A stretch of DNA of 64,000 nucleotides from contig CM043013.1 in assembly GCA_023678885.1 (NCBI GenBank), forward strand, positions 10,634,791-10,698,790, written 5' to 3'. The translations under genes were made by a program, and so were the position numbers. The notes below the pieces were generated by a model that was not told the DNA's origin, ran no database searches, and saw only the letters and a program-made list of their open reading frames with translations. The stretch comes from Pogostemon cablin (Eukaryota > Streptophyta > Magnoliopsida > Lamiales > Lamiaceae). This document shows, piece after piece, positions 1-11,639 of the stretch. Positions within the stretch are counted from its first letter, which is position 1; the number at the start of each line of letters is the position of its first letter.

Positions 1-1557
1 CCCAGGCTAGAAATTGACACGGCTCGACTCGAGTTCAGGCAAAATCGTCCAGCTTTTTAAAAAGATTATAGAATCTTCTATGTGATTAAAAACTACTCTC
101 CTTGGATTAGATATCAGTTTACGAGTTCTGAATAAAAAAACACACATTAATTACACACACTTTTTCACACATTTATCCTCTCTACATCTCCATTTTGCAT
201 TCCATTCAAATTCACCACCAATTATTCATCAAATTCCATAAATTCTTCCACACATCATCTTTCTAATGAGGAACTTAAGTCTTGAAGAGGAATTGACATG
301 TTATTGTTGGATTGTATACTAATAGTCTAACTTTTTATATGAACAATGTTTTAACAATTTATTTGAAATGAGAATTATATGATCAATGTTTTGCATATTA
401 TAATTTATTTATATGTTATTGCAAAAGTCCACTTACTTTATACTGTAGATAATATGGTGTGCGGCGTTGCACGAAAGATCATATTATCGACTCCTTATAA
501 AGTATAAATAGATGCTCACAATCGAAATAGACGGGGACAATCTATCGAGATGGTTGTATTGTGATTTGGTATTAGTTTGTCTTGACTATAAAATCACATT
601 AGTGCACTGTCTGTATTGAGCAGGACTGTTTGAGATCGTTCGACTTATATTGACCGTATAGGAGAACTGGATCTCAGTTATTATGGATGTTCATGCTCTT
701 AATTCCTATACAATAACCTCGACACGTAAGTCAGTGTTTGTTTCTATAATTCATCAATAGGTGAGATTTATTCATTAAATTGATAAACTCGATGAGTTGG
801 GAAGTACTGCTGTCTCTATGGTATGTTGTTGATTGTAGAAGGAATCCATGTTCTATTAAATAGGCTGATGATGTCCCCTTGAGAAGCTCATAAGGATTAT
901 CATGTAAACCCTGTAAGTGGATTTATTCCGGCATGATAACAAGGTTGAGTGGTACTACTCATGGATAAGAGATTAATTAATGGAGTTGTCAGTAACTTAA
1001 TTAACTAATGGACATTGTATATCTTAAACACGGGGAGATTAACAGGCTCATAATAAGAAGGAGCTCATAACGTAATTTGGGATTAGAGTGGCAATTTAGT
1101 AATAATACTTTAGTGGACTGTTTTATTATTATTGGACTTATGTATAAGTTTTGGGCTAAACTTGGTTACTTAAGCCCAATGGGAAGCCCAACTCTAATTT
1201 CTCCTCCTGGTTCCTGTTGTAGCCCCATATATAAGCCACCTCAGCAGTCCAAGAACCCTAATCACACGCCTAAAATCATGAGTTAAAGAAGGAGACTGCA
1301 AATTGAGAGGGTCTTGAAGATCGTCGCCCACACGACGTCAAGACTAGGCTTGTGAATACAGCAGAAGATCGGAGAGGTCGTTCTGTCAATCTGATCGTGT
1401 TCTTCTTCAACATACCCTAGTGAAAGATAATTCAATTCTATATTCTGCTTCCGTTGCTATAAAATTGCATGGAAGCCTAACGATTCACGTTAACCAAAAG
1501 ATCCGAACTCCAATAGTTGGAGGAAGGATATCCAAAATTGACAAGAGAAATAATTCA
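1..1557 (+). repeat. LTR-like remnant, probably Ty1/copia
   Basis: No protein-coding gene is recognisable here. A TATA-like box (TATATAAG, about 1228-1235) lies 320 bases before a sequence resembling a copia primer-binding site, which is the spacing expected for an LTR ending near 1557. The element's 5' boundary is not visible and may lie outside the window. Short open frames (1077-1286, 1420-1602) show no known domain. This is inference from layout only; an unrelated repeat is possible. Confidence 0.35.
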
Positions 1558-1573
1558 TGGCATCAGTGGAGCC
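1558..1573 (+). other. Possible decayed copia primer-binding site
   Basis: TGGCATCAGTGGAGCC resembles the initiator-methionine tRNA primer site of plant copia elements (TGGTATCAGAGC) with one substitution and a three-base insertion. No gag follows; an LTR-like sequence of another type begins about 40 bases later, so the element is truncated if this is real. Confidence 0.3.
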
Positions 1574-1612
1574 TTATAAGATATTTTGTTGTAGATTCAT
1601 GATGACATTGTT

Positions 1613-2400
1613 AGGCTAGTCTCATTAGTAAGACTAGTAACATGATTGGTTAGGAAATTTAGACTCGTGAATTTGTAATGGTGAATTGAAGGAATTATTT
1701 GTATTTTTAATCATGAATGCCTATTTCTTAATTCTCCATGTTATATTGATTACTGTGTGAACTCAATTGTGTGCTATGAATGTTAATTGAATCATGTCTT
1801 CTTATGGGTTAAATTTTATTATGCGTGAATTTAGTTTGTGAAAACCAATGTATGCTTATAATCTCATGATATAGTGATGACTACTTGTGAAGATGTTTAA
1901 ACTAATTGGAGACCTACCAATAGGGGTTTAGTACCTTAAAGGAAATAGTAAATATTGAAGATACTCTTGAGAGCCTTTTAGAGATTATCTTGGTAGTTTA
2001 CATCCTAAGTATCTCAAAATGAGTTTAGGTGGGAATAGTGAGTGCCTTAATATTTTAATCCTAGATATTCACTATGACATTTTCATAAGTCTAGATTAAT
2101 CTCTAAACATTGTATTTCTAGTCTTACTACCTTATTAGGTTGATATTCTTCATCCATTCTACCTTCTATTTGTGTATTTGAACCCTTTTTACTTGTTATT
2201 CTCTTCAATAGTTAATTGTTAGATCAATGTTACTTTAGTCTTGGTTATGATCGACCTTGAAGCTCAATCGTTCTTATAAAGTTTAGCAAGATTAAGACAT
2301 GGATATACTAGGATTTTTTTCCCGTGGATTCGATATTATTACTTGGTCACCTGAGCTACATGATATGGTACACTTGCTTTTATCGCCCATAAAGATTTTA
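1613..2400 (+). repeat. Gypsy (Athila/Tat-type) LTR-like remnant
   Basis: The order of short motifs resembles the 3' half of the LTRs at 32397-34051. There is an inverted GCTAGTCTC...AGACTAGTAACATG near the start, comparable to GCTAATCTC...GAGATTAGCAACATG in the other LTR. Near 2321-2345 there is a CCCGTGGATTCGAT...TTGGTCACC stretch comparable to CCTGTGGTTCGATAA...TTGGTCAACC. No coding region follows. It is a strongly diverged fragment or solo LTR without clear ends. Confidence 0.35.
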
Positions 2401-2438
2401 GCGATCATCCTCCTACGAGCATTCCTCGAAACCTAAAT

Positions 2439-3066
2439 CTAGTTTATTAAACCAAAATAAACATAGTCATAAAATATTTTTTTTCTATTTATAATTTTTT
2501 TACAATAAAATAAAACTTGTATTAAAAAGTTGGAATCAACCAACAATGATTGACATAAGAAAGTCAAGTGGAGAAAACCAAAAGTTCTCACATGTAATAC
2601 AATTTTTTTTATATAAAATGCTAATTCATGAGCAATTAAGTTCTTGGAACAATGCACCAAAAAGAGGTCTATAAGTGAAACGGTTGCAAAGAGGCTTTTA
2701 ATTTCATCAAATATAGGAGAGTTTGTTGCTACACAGTTTGCTTCACCTATAGTCGCAAGAATAACATGCTCATCATCACATAAAATAGAACTCGGTTGAA
2801 ATTGGGATATTGGAGAATAAGAAGAAGTCGTTCCCTAAGAGCAAATAACTCAGCAGATTCAGCATCCACTATACCGGAAAACTTCTTAGAGAGTTCAAAA
2901 TGAAAATTGACATATTTATCATGCCACAATCAACAAAAGAGAACCAGGCAGAAAGAGCACTATCAAAGAAGATTTGAAATCCATCAATTAGAGGAGATTT
3001 TCCCGAATGCTTAATGAGCAATAAGGAATTTTTTTTCTGGCCATAGATTTGCATTACGGAAACCAA
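2439..3066 (-). pseudogene. LINE-derived RNase H fragment
   Basis: Three minus-strand open pieces in different frames (2869-3066, 2747-2929, 2439-2660) together resemble the RNase H domain at the end of plant non-LTR retrotransposons. The middle piece has the typical DAESAELFALRERLLL stretch around the catalytic Glu helix. The last piece has IAHELA, like the (A/R)AHELA motif near the domain end. Frameshifts separate the pieces and no reverse transcriptase is present upstream, so it is a dead fragment. A host RNase H-like gene fragment is the alternative. No start codon can be supported. Confidence 0.5.
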
Positions 3067-3557
3067 AGAGCATTTGAATTGAAGATGTTATCATTATTAT
3101 TTTTCCTATGATTTTTCATGAAATATTACAATTTGACAATATTTTTCATTGATTAGATATCACTTTTTATAAGAAAATACTATAACTTTTTATTTATCTC
3201 ACAATATTCATTTCGTAAAACAATTTCACATAAGTTTTTTACTTTATCTCAAGTATAATCAAAATTTCGAGTGGGTGTTATACTCTAGTACGGAATTTAT
3301 GATAAAAGACGAGTTTGAAGCCTAAGCCTAAGGTTTATGGTTGTTTGAAGTTTATTTTAAATTTGAGAATGATGTAAAATGATAATTTATGTTTGTTTTG
3401 AGTTTAAGTATAATATGTTTTAATTTAATGTCAAGTCAAAGTGGGAATTAAAGTCATTCTGATCTCATATCTCCTTACCAATGGCACAACTGCAATTTAA
3501 GACTATATGGGAACAATTCCTCTATGCACACGAGTTCCTCTGTGTCATTTTTATGTA
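3067..3557. other. AT-rich spacer, nothing recognised
   Basis: No open frame, RNA gene or repeat with clear ends was seen between the LINE fragment and the first MITE. Confidence 0.5.
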
Positions 3558-3795
3558 TTCCATTTGTCTGCTTCTAAGGTAACCATTTGTTTTTTGCACG
3601 TAGACAATTCTAAGATCTTTATTTGCTTTTTGCACATGGATTAAGGAGTATTATTATTATAAATAAAGTGGTGGTTGTATTAGAGGGAAGTGGTGGGTCA
3701 TATTGTGTATTTTTTTACTAAATAGAGGAAATTGATACATTTGAAGCGGACGCCATGAATAATGAAATGGATACCTTAAAAACGGACAGATGGAT
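3558..3795. mobile_element. Stowaway-type MITE, decayed ends
   Basis: About 240 bp flanked by TA. The left end (TTCCATTTGTCTGCTTCTAA) and right end (ending ACGGACAGATGGAT) are inverted. The interior closely matches the MITEs at 16197-16436 and, inverted, at 58860-59063, including TTAAGGAGTATTATTATTATA and the GTGGGTCATATTGTG stretch. It is non-coding; transposition would have needed a Tc1/mariner-type transposase from elsewhere. Confidence 0.65.
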
Positions 3796-3889
3796 TATCA
3801 TTTTTGCTATTATTTATAGTGTTATTAGAACGTAATTAGGGAAGAAAATTCAATAATTATCCTTACAGTTGATGCTTCCTTTCTAGGTA

Positions 3890-4289
3890 CTCCCTCAATC
3901 CCGCTGCAAGAGTTACGTTTTACTAATTAGAGCATCACGTTACAAGAGTTACATTTTATTTTTTTAAGTAAATGATATCTACATAAATCAATTACTTTAT
4001 CTTCATGAGGCCCACACATAACGCTAATACAGCTACTCCCTCAATCCCGCTGCAAGAGTTACGTTTTACTAATTAGAGCATCACGTTACAAGAGTTACAT
4101 TTCATTTTTTTTAAGTAAATGGTATTCACATAAATCAATCATTTTATCTTCATGAGGTCCACACATAACGCTAATACAATAACTCACTATATATTAAATT
4201 ATTATATTTTTCAATCCACTACACATTAAGTACTATATTTTTTAACCTTCATAATAAACTTAACTCCTTTTATGGGAGGAGGAAGGGAG
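3890..4289. mobile_element. Stowaway-type MITE with a 146-bp internal tandem duplication
   Basis: It is flanked by TA, opens with CTCCCTCAATCCCGCTGCAA and closes with GAGGAAGGGAG. The opening 146 bp is repeated almost exactly from 4036, so the element carries two left ends and one right end. A related copy lies at 55408-55560. It sits about 280 bp upstream of the CPR TATA box, inside the likely promoter region of that gene. Confidence 0.7.
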
Positions 4290-4570
4290 TATATACTTTT
4301 TTCCCCCCTCCCGTGATTCAATGATATCACATAGAAGGTTTAATACAAAATGACACAATTATCATAAAGCGAAATTTGCAGTTTTAGTCCAGCATAATGT
4401 GTTAAATTAAGTTAATAGAAAAATAGTAGTAATAATTGATTAATGAAAAATGAGTATTATTTCGGGATCTAACCATGGTTAAGGTCGTGTTAGGTGGGGT
4501 TTGACCAGTCTGGTTTGGCAGGCGTTTGTAGTATTGCCTCTGCTCTCTCCCTTTCTCACTCTACCGTCCT

Positions 4571-4577
4571 TATAAAC
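4571..4577 (+). promoter_or_regulatory. CPR: Probable TATA box of CPR
   Basis: TATAAAC sits in a pyrimidine-rich setting 155 bases before the CPR start codon, so transcription would begin around 4600 and give a 5' leader of roughly 130 nt. The TATA is seen in the sequence; the start site is inferred. Confidence 0.5.
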
Positions 4578-4731
4578 TCCACACACTTCCATCATTCACC
4601 AAGTCAGAGTCTCTCCAACCCCACCAACGCTCTCTCAAGTCTCAACCAAGTTCATCAAACCCCACGCTACTTCGGAGAGACTCTGATTCACAAACCAACT
4701 AACTTCAATAGGATTTCATTGCTCTGTGCTC

Positions 4732-7700
4732 ATGGAATCTACCTCCGAGAAGCTTTCCCCCTTAGATTTGATGGCTGCGATTTTCAAAGGAGTAAAACTC
4801 GAGAATTCTAATGGCTCCGCCGAGGCGGTGCAGCCGGCGGTGGTGGCGATGTTGTTGGAGAACAAGGACCTCATGATGATGCTCACCACCTCCGTCGCTG
4901 TGCTCATAGGCTGTGCTGTGTATCTGATTTGGCGCCGCAGCGGATCGGCCAAGAAGAAGGCGGTTGAGCCCCCAAAATTGATAGTTCCTAAGGTGATGGC
5001 GGAGCCGGAGGAAGTGGATGATGGGAAGAAGAAGGTTACCATCTTTTTTGGGACACAGACCGGTACTGCTGAAGGCTTTGCCAAGGTAACAGAAAGCAAT
5101 TCAACTTTCTACTGTAGTAGCCCTAAAAGAGAGAGACAACAACATTGGAATGATTCCCACAAGAAAGGTGGATCATTAGAATTTTGAGAAATTTGACAAG
5201 GACATATCTTAAATTATAAGTTTAACAATAGTTTTTGAATCTCTCTCAATTTTGAATTCTCTAATATATCATTATAGATGGTTCAAACAGTATGGCAATT
5301 ATTAATCTTCTTTCCAGAGCAAATATAAGCCTTAGCTTTATGGCAATGATTAATCTTATTTCCAGCAAATATTTAGATTTCTTTGAAGAACAAGTATTTG
5401 ATTTGCTTTGCTTTGCACAGGCCCTTGCTGAGGAAGCTAAAGCTAGATATCCACAAGCCAAGTTTAAAGTTGTTGACTTGGTAGGTGTTTCCATTGCTTG
5501 CCTCTGGATATTATAATTCCAGATTTATTTGTTTTTATGAATGGTGTTTCTGATGTGCAATAGGATGATTATGCTGCCGATGATGATGAATACGAGGAGA
5601 AGATGAAGAAGGAATCTATGGCATTCTTCTTCTTGGCAACGTAGGTTCATTAATTTTTTCTGGTTGTAATTGCCTAATACATAAAGATACATCTTTTTTT
5701 ATTTATGGGTGAAATTAGTTGCGTATGCGCTTGTGCCAGATCATGTGGTAAATATTTTTGGTCCTTGAAATTTATTAAGTTGGTTGGGGGTTGTTTGGTT
5801 GCAGATATGGAGATGGTGAGCCTACTGACAACGCTGCTAGATTCTACAAATGGTTTGCTGAGGTAATAAAAATGGTTTTTTATGATTTTACTCTAGGTTC
5901 TGCAGATTTGGGGTTAATTAATTAATTAATTAATCTTTTTGGGTGGTGCAGGGAAAAGATAAAGGAGAGTGGCTTAAGAATCTCCAGTATGCTGTATTTG
6001 GTCTTGGAAACAGACAATATGAGCATTTTAACAAGGTCTGTAGCTGTGTAATGGTGCTATACAACGGTTGTATTGTCTTGTCCTAACGAGTTCTTTGTTT
6101 AATTTTGCTTGTTGGTTACAGATTGCAATAGTGGTGGATAACCTTCTTGCCGAGCAAGGTATGCTGATATTTTGGGAATAAATTTTCCAGTACTTGGTTG
6201 AGATATGATTATCTTTGTGACGTGCCTTTAGTCTACTGTGATCGAAATTTTGAACAGCTAATCTTAGTGGGAAGTTGTAGTTGCTCTTGTTTTGATGATA
6301 ATTCTTTATTGCCTTCCCCCTTTCTCTCTATTCATCTTTAAAATACTTGAACTAAATTTCGGAAATGATATTTTGCCGCTTCACTTGATTCTGATCAATG
6401 AAAAGAGTTTCCTAGTATCACATGAGCTTCTGCTTTTTGCTCTACACTTCAGAGGACTTATCTATCTGAAGTTTTTGATGGATTTATTTTGTTTAGCAAT
6501 CTTAAGCGTGAAAATTGGATAAAAGCCAATATGAGTGGATTCTTTGTTATGATTGATCTGTTTTGCTGCCCTCTATTTTTATCCATTTCTTACTCCGACA
6601 TTTTACCTTCAGGTGGACAGCGACTTGTACCAGTTGGTCTTGGTGATGATGATCAGTGCATTGAAGATGATTTTACTGCATGGTACTAACAACACAAGCA
6701 ATTTTAAAGATGATTGAGCTTGTATCTATGGAACAATTTGCAAGATCTAATATTTGTGTGTAACATGGTGATACAGGCGCGAAAATGTGTGGCCAGAGTT
6801 GGACAAACATCTTCGTGATGAGGATGATGTAACTGCTGGTACTCCATACACAGCTGCAGTTTTGGAGTATCGCGTTGTATTCCATGACCAAACAGATGAA
6901 CTAGTCTCCGAGAACGGCTTAGTCAATGGGCATGCGAATGGCAATGCTGTTTATGATGCTCAGCATCCTTGCATGTAATGAGCATTATTATTCTTTGGGT
7001 GGTTTTAGAATTGATAGTGGTTATGTTGGTACCTTTTACCTAATATCCGTGTTTGTTCTCCTTGTAGTGCCAATGTTGCTGTAAAGAAAGAGCTTCATAC
7101 TCCTGCATCTGATCGTTCTTGCACCCACTTGGAATTCGACATAGCCGGCACTGGATTAGCGTGAGTTTTCTATTCTCATATCACTTCGCTACTTGATGAT
7201 TTTGATCTTGATGCAACGAGCTGAAGCAAGTTATTTTACTAAATTCTTCTTGTACTCCTCAGTTATGAAACAGGGGACCATGTTGGTGTTTACTGTGAGA
7301 ATTTGATTGAAGTTGTGGAGGAAGCAGAAAAGTTATTCGATATCCCTCCACAAACATTCTTCTCAATTCATACTGATAAAGAGGATGGGTCCCAACTCCC
7401 TGGAGGCGCCTTGCCTCCTCCCTTCCCCCCTTGCACTTTAAGGACAGCTCTTACTCGATATGCAGATCTTTTAAATTCCCCCAAAAAAGTATGTTCTATC
7501 TATGCATTTCATTACTCATCGGGTTTATTTTGTGTGTGAATTGGAACTCTGATCATTTTTTGTATTTTACAGAGTGCTTTGACTGCATTAGCGGCTTATG
7601 CTTCTGACCCAAGTGAAGCTGATCGGCTCAAGCATCTTGCTTCCCCTGTTGGAAAGGTTTGGACCTGTTAGATTTTGCATTTGTGCATTTTGTTCCAACT

Positions 7701-9429
7701 TTACTCTCTAAATTGGTTGTTTTTCATCCTCTAATGGGCCTTTTGTATTTCAGGAGGAATATGCACAGTATGTAATTGCAAGCCAGAGAAGTCTGCTTGA
7801 GGTCATGACCGACTTCCCATCTGCCAAGCCTCCACTTGGTGTTTTCTTTGCAGCAATCGCTCCTCGCCTGCAGCCCAGATTTTATTCCATCTCATCCTCT
7901 CCAAAGTGAGTACCCATTTCCTTGTACTGATGCGTCTTTTCTTCATTATATATTTTTGTTTTGTCTCATTATTCATCAATATCTCATTCTTTCTAATTGT
8001 TCGTTCAGATTTGCACCAACGAGAATTCACGTGACTTGTTCTTTGGTGTACGAGACAACACCCGCAGGACGAATTCACAAAGGTGTCTGCTCAACATGGA
8101 TGAAGGTATGGTTTCAACTTCATTTTAAGATTACAGTTTTACATCATCATCTGGAGATTGCTGGATTGATGAGTATAATTGTATACGGATGATTTTCATG
8201 AGTCGGGTCTCACTATCTGCCAATTCATAGAATGCTGTGCCATTGGAGGAGTCTCGGGATTGCTCTACTGCACCAATTTTTGTTAGGACCTCCAACTTCA
8301 GACTCCCTGCTGATCCTAAAGTACCAATTATAATGGTCGGCCCAGGAACTGGGTTGGCGCCGTTCAGGGGATTCCTTCAGGTTCGTTTGTGTACACAATA
8401 TTGTTTTTAATATGAATGTGGTTCTCAGAATGATTCCTCTTTCAAGAATTAACAGAGTTCTGTTTATATTCCAGGAAAGATTAGCTCTGAAGGAATCTGG
8501 AGCTGAACTTGGTCCTGCCATATTATTTTTCGGCTCCAGAAATCGTAAATTGGTTAGCAACTTACTGAGCATTTATGTATGTTTTGGTCTCAATATAACG
8601 ACAACCGATCCTTAAGATTTTTTATTTTACTTTCTGCAGGATTTCATCTACGAAGATGAGTTGAACAACTTTGTCGAAAAAGGAGTAATTTCCGAACTCA
8701 TCCTTGCATTTTCACGCGAGGGACCGACCAAGGAATACGTGCAACACAAGATGTCACAGAAGGTACTAGCCATTACTCCAACAATACACTTCAATTTGTG
8801 TAATTCAATGGCCTCTTGGATATTATTCATCCACATCTTAATTACAACGTGGCAAATTGCAGGCCTCAGATGTGTGGAACATGATATCTGAAGGAGGCTA
8901 TGTTTACGTCTGCGGTGATGCCAAAGGCATGGCACGTGACGTTCACCGAACTCTCCACACCATTGTGCAAGAGCAGGTTAGTATGTATAAAAGTGTGGGA
9001 CATATTTTCCTTTCTTTGAAGCACGTGTTTCGGTTTCAGTGGGGTGTGGTGGGGTTGGGGTGGTGGTATGATTGAAATCTGGTGCGACAGCATTCACACC
9101 CTTTTATGTGGTCTCAAATTGACTACTGCTACTGGAGCCCATCATGTTCTAAGCTTTTTTAGTTGTTTCTGGTGCGATTCTAAGTATCTGTAATTGCTAA
9201 AAATAAAATGGCCGACTTTATATGTGGACCTTGTTTCTTCAGTAGCCCTTTCTAGGACACCACGAGGCGCAGCAGCGTCTTCCATCGACTCGTTTATACA
9301 TAAATATCTCAGCAGGCTTGACCTGATCAAAATTTTTCCGTTTCTCAGGGATCACTGGACAGCTCTAAAACCGAGAGCTTCGTGAAGAATCTGCAAATGA
9401 GTGGAAGATACTTGCGCGACGTATGGTGA
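4732..9429 (+). CDS. CPR: NADPH-cytochrome P450 reductase, class II-like (18 coding exons)
   Basis: Passes electrons from NADPH through FAD and FMN to microsomal cytochromes P450 at the ER membrane. Coding exons: 4732-5085, 5421-5480, 5564-5640, 5805-5862, 5952-6035, 6122-6158, 6613-6682, 6777-6974, 7068-7160, 7263-7488, 7573-7656, 7754-7905, 8009-8105, 8231-8380, 8475-8552, 8640-8762, 8863-8976, 9349-9429. All introns are GT-AG and the sum is 2136 nt, giving 711 aa, the usual family length. Residues 1-47 form a long hydrophilic N-terminus, as in class II plant CPRs, followed by a membrane anchor at about 48-67. FMN site: FGTQTGTAEGFAK (106-118) and TYGDGEPTDNA (164-174). FAD site: RFYS (489-492) and GVCSTW (523-528). 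NADPH site: GPGTGLAPFRGF (567-578) and VCGDAKGMARDVH (663-675). The C-terminal Trp711 normally stacks on FAD. Ser601 occupies the FFGCRNR motif position usually held by Cys. The start is the first ATG in frame; a GTG two codons upstream is not a plausible plant start. No break was seen, so the gene looks functional. Confidence 0.96.
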
Positions 9430-10170
9430 TAATCGAGCTTAAGAAGAAGTAAAGAGCCCAGATGTGAGTTAACGAATAACTTAAGACGTGTCGAAAGAAA
9501 GACAAGTAAAGCTTGGTATGAAGTGTGTCAATGGAGTTAAGAAAAGAGTTGTGTTGGCAACCTCAGGGGGGAGAGATCATATGTTGTAATATTATTCTTT
9601 CATATTAGATATAACCAAGGAATTTTTTTGTTCGTGGGTCGTTTATACATAAATGTGTGATATAGTTCGAAAATAAGAATCAAGACTTTATTTGTTAGTT
9701 AATGTCACTCTTTAATTTTCCTCCACAACATTGGAAGATGCTTCTCACTCATTTTTTAGTTTGAACCTGTGTGTAATTATAATGTCATATTGTTTATTAT
9801 TTACTTTAATTAATAGTTAAGAATCAATTTTCTTGAATTCTATGTTCTACACCCGTCCCTGGTTTCTACTTTGTACACCTCATTGATATAAATTAATTAT
9901 TTCTATTTATTAATTATTTCTTCCTTTTGGGGGTTGGTTGGGGTGGGGGTGTGTTGGTGTGATTGCAACCAAGGTAGAGGGGTAGGTGAGCGCTTAAAAA
10001 TTAAAACAACAGTGGCAAATAAAGTTGGTTGGTGAGCTCCAGCCCTCTTAAAAGAAATACGGAATATTATTTATTACAAAATTGTTTTTGGATATTAATA
10101 TACATAATAATTATTTATCAAACATTATATACAAATTAGTCATGAATCATGCTTTTTAATTCGTTTTAGA
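9430..10170 (+). other. CPR 3' UTR, then AT-rich spacer
   Basis: The first 200-300 bases after the stop are probably 3' UTR; an AATAAG near 9672 could act as a poly(A) signal, but this is weak. The remainder is AT-rich with a G/T-rich patch around 9928-9960. No gene was seen. Confidence 0.4.
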
Positions 10171-10420
10171 CAAAATCTCTTGTGAGTTGCTACTTATGTG
10201 AGATCATTGGTAAGAAGTGTTAAAGTATGTTTAATAGTTGTTAAAATATGTTTTGTAAAGTATGATAGATGATGAATTAAAGTATGATTTTAGGATGTTA
10301 TAATATGATTCATTATTGACATATTTTAACTGCAAATAAGCATATTTTACTTATATGATAAATATACTTTAATAATGGGTCAACTCGTCTCACAAAAAAC
10401 CCGTCTCATAAGAGAGTCTT
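10171..10420. repeat. AT-rich inverted-repeat element (family F)
   Basis: Imperfect inverted ends read ATCTCTTGTGAG at the left and CTCATAAGAGAGT at the right. The interior has TTAAAGTATG-type repeats and ATATACTTTAATAATGG before a CGTCTCAC motif. Similar pieces occur at about 10540-10740, 11640-12250, 52549-52756, 53213-53400 and 57415-57860. It is probably an old non-autonomous DNA transposon; the superfamily is unknown. Confidence 0.5.
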
Positions 10421-10539
10421 TTTTTTTTATTGAACACTTTAGAGTAACTTAAAAAATTGAGGTAAATTAGTGGTGCATTTGTGATACTAATAAAATTTTA
10501 AGTTAATAATTTAATACTTATACTATAAATTAAAAAAAA

Positions 10540-10740
10540 ACTTTCTTGTGAAACAGATACTTGTAAGATGGTTTGTGATACATGTCGATCCATTATTTAA
10601 ATATGTTTATTATATAAATAAAATATATTTATTAGTAATTAAAATATATTTTTAGTAAATCATATTATAAAATTTTAAAATTATACTTTAATGCATCATA
10701 TTAATATTTTAAGAAAACATTCTTTAATTATCAGGCAGCA
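10540..10740. repeat. Partial family F copy
   Basis: CTTTCTTGTGAAAC...TGTCGATCCATTATTTAAATATG followed by TATTTATTAGTAATTAAAATAT matches one end and the interior of the family F repeat. The other end is not recognisable. Confidence 0.35.
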
Positions 10741-11344
10741 TAAACATCACATAATTATCATCTTGTAAGAAACTTTTATTAAAAGAATAAAGGAAATGAA
10801 TTTATTGACGTGGCCATATAGGAGAAAATTAATGCATATGGTAATTAAGAGGTTTATTGCATATTGCAATTCATAGAATCTTCGCACGTGAAGATCATAC
10901 GTATCTCATAATTTTCATGAGATGAAAATTTAAGTTTAATTAACAAATTAAAATTAAAATTCACTTATAAATATGACATGGTCTCAGAAGACAATTCTAT
11001 CTGAAAGTAAATAATTTCTTTTTTCTTCTGAAATCGTCAAATATAATAATAATTTATTGGAATTTCTGGGTATTAATTTCAGTTATTGATTCTTGACTTT
11101 GGATTAAAAAACACACACCAAAAAGTCAAAATTATTAAATCGGCCGTTGAAGTTATAAGTTAAAACCAATTAATTCGATTAAATTATTTTTATTTGTGAC
11201 ATCATAAAGTCTACGGTAAATAAATGTTTTGGAAAATCTGAAGATATTGAGGAGCTAGCTATGTTGCCATGTTGGGACCGTCACCAATTTGTGGTCGACA
11301 TTATTTTATTTTTGACAAGGTGTACGGTGAAAGAGCAAGAATTC
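10741..11344. other. AT-rich spacer, nothing recognised
   Basis: No open frame with a known domain, tRNA-like sequence or bounded repeat was seen. Confidence 0.5.
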
Positions 11345-11553
11345 TTTTTTTTTTTTTTTTTTTTTTTTTTATACCAAGGTTCCGGGCTTACGCTCGACTA
11401 GTCCTCGAGGAAACAGTCCCGGCCCCTCAGAACTGCCTCCAAGTAAATCGCGGTAACCACACAATGGATCACAGGTTCCTAATATCTTTAACTACTGCGC
11501 ACAAGGAGTCGATCCCCAAGTGATTGCTCCATGGTGACCCTCCCCCAGCTCAG
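11345..11553 (-). mobile_element. SINE-like element with poly(A) tail
   Basis: Read on the minus strand, a GC-richer 180-base body ends in an uninterrupted run of about 26 A (the T run at 11345-11370). GGATCGACTCC (minus strand, 11505-11515) resembles a pol III B box. A convincing A box and target duplications were not found. The body differs sharply in composition from the AT-rich surroundings. Alternatives are a LINE 3' end or a retroposed transcript. Confidence 0.4.
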
Positions 11554-11639
11554 TTACATATATGGGTGAATGAGTGGTATATATCCTAATTTTAAAATTT
11601 GAAATTTGAAGTGATTTTTGTCATCCATCCACGTGAAAT

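Noticed and set aside
4716..5099. Minus-strand frame of 127 codons opposite CPR exon 1
   Set aside because: Antisense shadow of the CPR exon; no domain.
5292..5516. Plus-strand frame of 74 codons overlapping CPR exon 2
   Set aside because: Most of it is intron 1. Only the ALAEEAKARYPQAKFKVVDL part is coding, as exon 2.
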